Assembly (NCBI GenBank): GCA_022361315.1
Contig: JAKSBB010000770.1
Span: 1 to 11,025 of the forward strand
DNA length: 11,025 nt
Direction of reading: 5' to 3'
Origin: Desulfobacterales bacterium
GTDB lineage: Bacteria; Desulfobacterota; Desulfobacteria; Desulfobacterales; Desulfobacteraceae
Of the stretch, positions 6,068 to 11,025 are shown in pieces; position 1 is the stretch's first letter, and each line of letters starts with the position of its first letter. A program made the position numbers and the translations under genes. A model generated the notes under the pieces. The model was not told the origin of the DNA. It made no database searches and was given only the letters and a program-made list of their open reading frames with translations.

Positions 6068-7744
6068 TCAGACCTTGAACTGTTTCATCATCGCGGCAAA
6101 GGATTCCGCCATTCCGGCGAGATCTTCCGCCCCTTTGTTCAGCGTGTGGCTTTCTTCCTGAACTTTTGTAGACATTGATTCCACACCCACGATATCCATT
6201 GCAATTTCCGAGGCAACTTTCGCGCCCTGTGTCACACTTGCGTTCACCTCGGAGATGCGTCCACTGACCTCGTTAATGCTTTTGGCTATTTCAGACGTTG
6301 TAACGTCCTGTTCTTCCACCGAAGCAGCAATGCCGGAAATGGCATCATCGCTGTTTTTAACATCTTCAGCCAGGCCGGATACCTGTTGAATCAGTTCCCC
6401 TACGGTGGTCTTGATCCGGGCCATTTTTTCATCCGCATCCACTGTAGAACGGTTGGTATCCTGGGCAAGTTCGGTAATTTCCTGGGCCACCACAGCAAAC
6501 CCTTTACCGGCATCACCCGCTCTTGCCGCCTCGATTTTTGCATTCAGGGCCAGCAGGGATACCTGTTCCGAAATAGACCGGATCTCGTCGGTGACCTCGT
6601 CCACGCCTTCCGCACGGGCACCCAGTTCCTCAACAGCAGAGAGAATATCGGAAAAACTGTCCACTACCCTGTCAATGATCTGTTTGGAGTCCGAAGAGTT
6701 TCTGGCAATTTCCCCCACTGTGGCACTCATTTCATCCACGGCAGCTGCCAGGGCATTCATGGATGCCGAGGCATCGTCCATTGCCGTTGCAATGCTGGTA
6801 TTATTCGCACTCATTTCCTCGGCGGCCGCGGACACGTTGGATGCTTTTTGTGAGGCTTCTGAGCTGGAAGCATCCAGTGTGTGGGCAATATCATTCATTT
6901 TTTGGGAAGAATCTTTCAGACGGCCGGAATTTTCAATGATCTTACGGATGGTATCGTTGAGTTCTCCGGTGACCAGATTAATCCGATTCAAAATGTGGGA
7001 AATCTCATCTCCGCGGCCAATCATTGTCTGGTGCGTAAAATCTTTTTGTCTCAACTTGGAGGTAGCCGTCATCACAAGGGCAACCTTTTTATTCACCAAC
7101 AGAACGAAGATCAACCAGACCAGAAAGATAATCATGCATAATCCGGCCACGGAAATCATTATACTGGTGTTTCTTCCCTGACGGATGCTTTCCTGAACAG
7201 CGGTCATGGATGATAGAACGGATATACCACCGAGCACCTCACGTTTCCGGCCGTGGCAGTGGAAGCATTTTTTTTCGTTGAGAATCGGTTCGTTCTTAAT
7301 GACAAACCCTTCCTCCCCGGTGAGCATGGTGACTGAAACACCGGAGGCTTTACCCGACTCAAGCATGTCGTTTAAATCAGAAAGGCCATCTGCGCTGGTA
7401 TAGGCGTCCATGGTTTTGCCGACGGAATCAATGTCCGTTGAAAAAGAGACCACCCCGTTAAAATCATACACATACACTTTAAGGTTCTTAACTTTTTCGT
7501 TGAGACGCCTGAACTGGGTCCTCACCGTATCGTTATCACCAATGGCAAGTGCATCAAACATACCGCCTTCCACAGCTCTCGCCAGGATTTCATTCTGGCT
7601 TGCCAACTGTTCATGGCCGAATTCTTTCTGGGATACAATGGAGACCCATAAAGAGGTAATCATGACGAGGATGACCGCCAGTGATACCGGTATCAGCACC
7701 TTAACCCATAGCCTGCTGTTGATCAGCGTGAATAATTTAGTCAT
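6068..7744 (-). CDS. Methyl-accepting chemotaxis protein with periplasmic CxxCH (heme c) sensor domain
   Basis: A 558-residue chemoreceptor. In order: a short cytoplasmic tail, membrane helix 1 (about 16-37), a periplasmic sensor region (38-192), membrane helix 2 (about 194-217), a HAMP region (about 218-270), and a long coiled-coil signalling domain. The signalling tip is the classic hairpin containing [14 protein letters not shown] (397-410) and KGFAVVAQE (414-422), which contacts CheA and CheW. The periplasmic domain contains CFHCH (Cys160, Cys163, His164) shortly before helix 2, a c-type heme attachment motif. DcrA of Desulfovibrio and the Geobacter receptors GSU0582 and GSU0935 are known chemoreceptors with periplasmic heme c, so a redox or gas sensor is likely. 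There is no C-terminal pentapeptide for CheR docking; the protein ends MKQFKV. Its ATG shares one base with the stop of the tetraheme cytochrome gene (TGATG), so the two are translationally coupled. Receptor class is certain; heme loading and the stimulus are inferred. Confidence 0.93.
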   Translation of the reverse strand: MTKLFTLINSRLWVKVLIPVSLAVILVMITSLWVSIVSQKEFGHEQLASQNEILARAVEGGMFDALAIGDNDTVRTQFRRLNEKVKNLKVYVYDFNGVVSFSTDIDSVGKTMDAYTSADGLSDLNDMLESGKASGVSVTMLTGEEGFVIKNEPILNEKKCFHCHGRKREVLGGISVLSSMTAVQESIRQGRNTSIMISVAGLCMIIFLVWLIFVLLVNKKVALVMTATSKLRQKDFTHQTMIGRGDEISHILNRINLVTGELNDTIRKIIENSGRLKDSSQKMNDIAHTLDASSSEASQKASNVSAAAEEMSANNTSIATAMDDASASMNALAAAVDEMSATVGEIARNSSDSKQIIDRVVDSFSDILSAVEELGARAEGVDEVTDEIRSISEQVSLLALNAKIEAARAGDAGKGFAVVAQEITELAQDTNRSTVDADEKMARIKTTVGELIQQVSGLAEDVKNSDDAISGIAASVEEQDVTTSEIAKSINEVSGRISEVNASVTQGAKVASEIAMDIVGVESMSTKVQEESHTLNKGAEDLAGMAESFAAMMKQFKV

Positions 7745-8202
7745 CAGTGTGCCCCGCCGTACATCAATGGTTTGAAATCAAAATCCGCCACCCGCTCCTG
7801 GTTATGGCAGGTCATGCAGACTTCCAACCCCATCTTCAGAATGATATCGTCGGGATCACCGGATTCAGCGTGGAGAGAGCCCGGTCCATGGCAGACTTCG
7901 CAACCCGTATCTTTTACCTCCGGCGTCTGGGTTTCCGATATAAATCCGCCGGGCTTTCCGTATCCGGTGGTATGGCATTCAAAACACTCCCGGTATTCCT
8001 CGGGGGTCAGTTTCTTTTCCATTTTTTTGATGCTGGTGAAAGAATCCGCCTTTTTTGAGTAGTTCATGAAATTGTCGTATTGTTCCTGATGGCACTCCTT
8101 GCAGGCTGCCGATCCTACGTAGGCGTTTTCCCCGTCATTTGCCCCTGCATTGCCCATGGTCAGGGCCAGTACCACTGCAGGGATAATAAACCAAAACCGC
8201 AT
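7744..8202 (-). CDS. Periplasmic tetraheme cytochrome c (c554-like multiheme family)
   Basis: A small exported multiheme cytochrome of 152 residues from the preferred start (154 from the ATG at 8208). A hydrophobic signal peptide ends near the AGA of residues 19-21. Four CxxCH motifs follow: CKECH (34-38), CFECH (73-77), CEVCH (101-105) and CMTCH (129-133). [13 protein letters not shown] and [12 protein letters not shown] resemble cytochrome c554/c3-type multiheme proteins that shuttle electrons in the periplasm of sulfate and metal reducers. The ATG at 8202 is preferred because GGGAG sits six bases upstream; the same GGGAG directly abuts the ATG at 8208. The gene ends in a TGATG junction with the heme chemoreceptor, so it is the first gene of a two-gene unit. 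It may be the receptor's electron-transfer or ligand partner. No catalytic function can be read from the sequence. Only four hemes in so short a chain suggests a carrier or sensor, not an enzyme. Confidence 0.9.
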   Translation of the reverse strand: MRFWFIIPAVVLALTMGNAGANDGENAYVGSAACKECHQEQYDNFMNYSKKADSFTSIKKMEKKLTPEEYRECFECHTTGYGKPGGFISETQTPEVKDTGCEVCHGPGSLHAESGDPDDIILKMGLEVCMTCHNQERVADFDFKPLMYGGAH

Positions 8203-8208
8203 CTTCAT

Positions 8209-8213
8209 CTCCC
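8209..8213 (-). promoter_or_regulatory. Shine-Dalgarno deciding the cytochrome start
   Basis: GGGAG on the minus strand, six bases before the ATG at 8202 but zero bases before the ATG at 8208. It therefore supports the shorter product. Confidence 0.5.
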
Positions 8214-8235
8214 GGATCTGTCCGTTAATATTAGG

Positions 8236-8271
8236 TTTTCTGTATGGTTAACATCTTCCTAACACAGAAAA
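8236..8271. repeat. Bulged inverted repeat upstream of the cytochrome-chemoreceptor unit
   Basis: TTTTCTGT (8236-8243) pairs with ACAGAAAA (8264-8271), and the inner arms GTTA (8247-8250) and TAAC (8260-8263) continue the stem after a three-base bulge. This makes 12 base pairs around a nine-base loop. It lies about 35-70 bases upstream of the cytochrome start, in the expected promoter or 5' leader region. No T-run follows it on the side that would make a terminator for the cytochrome transcript. An operator or leader structure is the likeliest reading. Confidence 0.35.
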
Positions 8272-8325
8272 AATTTCTTTTCTACCAAGAAATCAAGCAA
8301 GGCGCAAGGCAGAAACCGGTATTTA

Positions 8326-8341
8326 TTTACAAAAGTGTAAA
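8326..8341. repeat. Short palindrome in the AT-rich spacer
   Basis: TTTACA (8326-8331) and TGTAAA (8336-8341) form a perfect six-base dyad around AAAG. It lies in the 200-base AT-rich stretch between the helicase-exonuclease gene and the cytochrome gene, about 125 bases upstream of the latter. The form is that of a small operator; no known regulator site is recognised. The rest of the spacer (8209-8411) holds no open frame of note and no clear sigma-70 or sigma-54 promoter by eye. Confidence 0.3.
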
Positions 8342-8411
8342 CTAATTTTTGATCCGAAATAAAAGTGGAAGGGTTGAGAAAATTACAGGAAAACAGCTGG
8401 CGTTATTCGGC

Positions 8412-11025
8412 TCAGCACCAGTCTACAGGTACTCTTACCTGGTATCCGGCCTTGTTTTTAAATACTAAATACCGGTGGTCACGGCCATAGATGTAAAGAT
8501 CCCGGGTGACCCTTACATCCTGGGTGCAATAGGTAACGATTTTTTCAATTTCACCCTGGGCCCACCATTCAAGGGCCTGCAGACCGTCAGCACTTTTCTC
8601 CTGGCCCAGGGTTTCTTTTGCCAGATGGTCCAACCCGAGACGGTATCCAAGGCGTTCGTGTATTTTCATCAGCAGGTCAAGGGTGGGCAGCTTCTGAAAA
8701 TTAAAAGAATGAAGGCCGGAAAGGACTTTGTAGTCAAATCTCTGGATATTAAAGCCGATCACCAGATCAAGTTTCTTCAAATGGTCCACGAGTGCGTCCA
8801 TATCATCCTGGTAATAGGTGTGGAACCTATCATCCGCAGCATCGTAAAGTACGGCGCAACTGACCCCCATTCGGTCCGCACGGTGCCAGCCCCCCACATC
8901 CTTGGCGGATCGGCGGGTTTCGATATCCAGCACACCGTATCGTTCAGGCGGCTCAGCGGCTTCCGGGGGGTGACTGTCCGGGGAGGGGCCCACAAATTCC
9001 CCGGGCCTGACAGCCGATGGAATGGTCAACGGAGATAACGGCTTATCACCGTTGCCTTTCAGCATCATCTCCAGAATCGTACCGGCGGCAAACTTATCTA
9101 TGGGACGGTTACCCGAGCCGCATTTGGGGGAATGAACACAGGCCGGACACCCCGTGTCACACGGACAATCGGATATGGCCTCATGGGTACGGCGCATCAG
9201 CATTTCGGCATTTTCAAAGGCCTGCCTTGAGAGCCCCAATCCGCCGGGTGCCCCGTCATAGACGAACACCGTTGCCTTATCTGTTTGGGGATGGTAGGGG
9301 ATTGAAATGCCACCAAGATCGTTGCGGTCCGTCATTACCAACAAAGGCATAATCCCGATGGCCGCATGCTCCATGGCGTGGATGCCCCCCATAAAATGCA
9401 TGTGCCGCATCTCCACATCGTCTCTGACTCTGTCGGGTATTTCCATCCAGAGACCCTGGGTTTCATATGTCATTTCGGGCAGATCCAGGGGAACAATACC
9501 AATGGATTTACCGGTGGATACAAGTTTCCGGTCATACCCGGTGACCTGTTCCCGGATACGCAGCGTACCGTAACCGATCCGGGTATTCCCCACCAGACGT
9601 GTATCCTTCACATCCAGAATTTCCGTATGCTTAGAAGATCTTGCCCGGGTATAGTAGTTGACGATCTCTTCTTTACCCCGTACCACACCTTTGACGTGGT
9701 CAAAGTGGGTGATCACATAGGTTTTACCCCGATGAAGATAAACCGCTCCTTCATGGGTTTCAAAAAAGGACCTGTGCCAGTCGATGTCTCCCAGGCTTTC
9801 CCGGGTCTCCTCCCGGAAAATGGGTACCGTCCGTCCGGTCCCCCGGAGACTGACCTCCCTGTGCGGTGATTTTCTGGCGGAATACCAAACGGATCCATCC
9901 CGGCTTTGGAGCAATTGACCTTTGTTCACCATATGGCCGATCCCGGCGCCCACCATGCTGTCGGCAACAAAGGGTTCATGGGATTGCAACGTGAGTTCGG
10001 CAGCGGCGCAGTCCAGGTGACGATGCATCACAGTGGGATTTTTAGGATTGATAAGGGCTGTTTCCGGCGGCATGTCAAAAAAGATATCCGGATGGTTGAT
10101 GAAGTATTGGTCCAGTGCATCTTCGTGGGCGATGAGCACCAGGGCGGAGTCTTTACCGTCCCGCCCCACCCTGCCGGCCCGTTGCCAGGTGGACATGATG
10201 GTGCCCGGATACCCCACAAGAATGCAAAGATCCAGATTTCCGATATCGATACCCAGTTCCAGCGCAGATGTGGAAACCACGGTAAGCAGTTCTCCTGATG
10301 CCAGTTTCTTTTCAATCTCACGCCGCTCTTCGGGAAGAAAACCGGCCCGGTATGCGGATATTTTGTCCGCAAAGGATTTGGCCTTCTGGGATGCCCAGAT
10401 GGCGATCAGCTCGGTAATCTTTCTCGACTGGGTATAAACGATGGTGCGCAGTTTCCTGTGGACAGCGGCATGGATCAATGTAATTGCGGTCTGGGCGGCG
10501 CCATCCAGCCCCCGCATCATCAGGACTTCTTTTTTACCCGACGGTGCCCCCTGAACATCCACCACACGGACATCGAGCCCCGTGAGCTTTGCGGATAGCT
10601 GGGCAGGGTTTGCGATGGTGGCGGAGCAGAAGATAAAGACGGGGTCGGCACCGTAATGACGGCAGATCCTCAGCAACCGTCGGAACACCCATGCCATGTT
10701 TGACCCCATGACACCCCGGTAGGTGTGCACCTCATCCACGACCACATACTTGAGATTGGCAAAAAAATCCGCCCAGAGATGGTGGTGGGCCAGCATGGCC
10801 AGGTGAAGCATTTCCGGGTTGGATAACAATACGTGGGGCGGATTTTTTCTGATCTTGGACTTCTGGTAAGCGGTAATATCCCCGTCGTATACCCCGGCCT
10901 TCAATGCCGGGGTTCCTAATTTCAAGGAGCCTGCCCGAACAAGCATTTGCTGTACCGTATCCATCTGATCTCTGGCCAGTGCTTTCAAGGGAAAAAGGTA
11001 GAGCGCACGGGCACCGGGATCAGAC
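8412..11025 (-). CDS. MrfA/YprA-type SF2 helicase fused to a MrfB/YprB-like DEDD exonuclease (5' end beyond right edge)
   Basis: The frame is open to the right edge, giving 870 complete codons; residues here count from the first complete codon at 11024. Motif Ia LFPLKALARDQ opens the visible part, so the Walker A region lies outside. Then come DEVH (97-100), the SAT motif (134-136) and QRAGRVGRDG (281-290), a complete superfamily 2 core. A long middle region leads to the DUF1998-type cysteine cluster CPCDTGCPAC (Cys620, 622, 626, 629), the metal site of MrfA/YprA helicases. After a proline-rich linker (about 670-695) a separate domain starts: DIET (Asp700, Glu702), FNIQRFD (Asp764) and YCTQD (Tyr832, Asp836). 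This is a full DEDD set with Tyr four before the last Asp, matching the RNase H-like exonuclease MrfB/YprB. In Bacillus subtilis, MrfA and MrfB are separate neighbouring genes in mitomycin C lesion repair. A DNA-repair role is therefore inferred. Confidence 0.92.
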   Translation of the reverse strand, partial: SDPGARALYLFPLKALARDQMDTVQQMLVRAGSLKLGTPALKAGVYDGDITAYQKSKIRKNPPHVLLSNPEMLHLAMLAHHHLWADFFANLKYVVVDEVHTYRGVMGSNMAWVFRRLLRICRHYGADPVFIFCSATIANPAQLSAKLTGLDVRVVDVQGAPSGKKEVLMMRGLDGAAQTAITLIHAAVHRKLRTIVYTQSRKITELIAIWASQKAKSFADKISAYRAGFLPEERREIEKKLASGELLTVVSTSALELGIDIGNLDLCILVGYPGTIMSTWQRAGRVGRDGKDSALVLIAHEDALDQYFINHPDIFFDMPPETALINPKNPTVMHRHLDCAAAELTLQSHEPFVADSMVGAGIGHMVNKGQLLQSRDGSVWYSARKSPHREVSLRGTGRTVPIFREETRESLGDIDWHRSFFETHEGAVYLHRGKTYVITHFDHVKGVVRGKEEIVNYYTRARSSKHTEILDVKDTRLVGNTRIGYGTLRIREQVTGYDRKLVSTGKSIGIVPLDLPEMTYETQGLWMEIPDRVRDDVEMRHMHFMGGIHAMEHAAIGIMPLLVMTDRNDLGGISIPYHPQTDKATVFVYDGAPGGLGLSRQAFENAEMLMRRTHEAISDCPCDTGCPACVHSPKCGSGNRPIDKFAAGTILEMMLKGNGDKPLSPLTIPSAVRPGEFVGPSPDSHPPEAAEPPERYGVLDIETRRSAKDVGGWHRADRMGVSCAVLYDAADDRFHTYYQDDMDALVDHLKKLDLVIGFNIQRFDYKVLSGLHSFNFQKLPTLDLLMKIHERLGYRLGLDHLAKETLGQEKSADGLQALEWWAQGEIEKIVTYCTQDVRVTRDLYIYGRDHRYLVFKNKAGYQVRVPVDWC

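Noticed and set aside
6405..7181. Plus-strand open frame of 258 codons, rich in Ser, Ala and Ile
   Set aside because: This is the antisense shadow of the alanine- and serine-rich coiled coil of the chemoreceptor, a common artefact of such repeats.
8296..8309. CAAGGC direct repeat
   Set aside because: Two adjacent copies of six bases are expected by chance in this length and match no known iteron or CRISPR pattern.
8475..9038. Plus-strand open frame of 187 codons
   Set aside because: It lies opposite the nuclease and linker part of the helicase gene, whose motifs prove the minus-strand frame.

Overview
The window carries eight protein-coding genes and two short intergenic spaces with dyad symmetries. 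I see no tRNA, rRNA, CRISPR array, insertion sequence or prophage. Base composition is moderate (about half G+C by eye) and even. The genes suggest an anaerobic Gram-negative bacterium, most likely a sulfate reducer or relative in Desulfobacterota (former Deltaproteobacteria): a periplasmic tetraheme cytochrome c, a chemoreceptor with a heme-c site, a UbiD-type decarboxylase, a Tat-exported lipoprotein protease and a MurJ-type flippase. The lineage is inference from gene content; no marker gene fixes it.

Left part (1-3551, all minus strand). Reading leftward there is a small two-helix membrane protein of unknown function, then a tight three-gene run. This run is a BepA-like M48 metalloprotease with a Tat lipoprotein signal and TPR tail, a YhbP-like (UPF0306) flavin-barrel protein overlapping it by 11 bases, and a UbiD-family prenyl-FMN decarboxylase coupled by an ATGA overlap and cut by the left edge.

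Middle (3691-6038, plus strand). A divergent spacer with a 7-bp inverted repeat leads into a MurJ/MviN-like flippase. The next gene, a Sir2-type NAD-dependent deacylase, overlaps it by 22 bases and starts behind a strong Shine-Dalgarno inside the flippase gene. A 9-bp stem lies at the sirtuin 3' end, between it and the convergent chemoreceptor gene.

Right part (6068-11025, minus strand). A tetraheme cytochrome gene is followed through a TGATG junction by a methyl-accepting chemotaxis protein whose periplasmic domain has its own CxxCH heme-attachment motif. The pair looks like a redox or ligand sensor made with a cytochrome partner. Upstream of it, after a 200-bp AT-rich spacer with two dyads, lies the 3' 2.6 kb of a large superfamily 2 helicase gene. 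This is a MrfA/YprA-type helicase with the four-cysteine DUF1998 region, and its C-terminus carries a complete-looking DEDD exonuclease domain like that of MrfB/YprB. In Bacillus those two activities are separate neighbouring genes of a DNA-repair system; here they are one polypeptide.

Most notable for follow-up: the helicase-exonuclease fusion, the heme-chemoreceptor/tetraheme-cytochrome pair, and a MurJ homologue lacking cavity residues that are conserved in E. coli MurJ.
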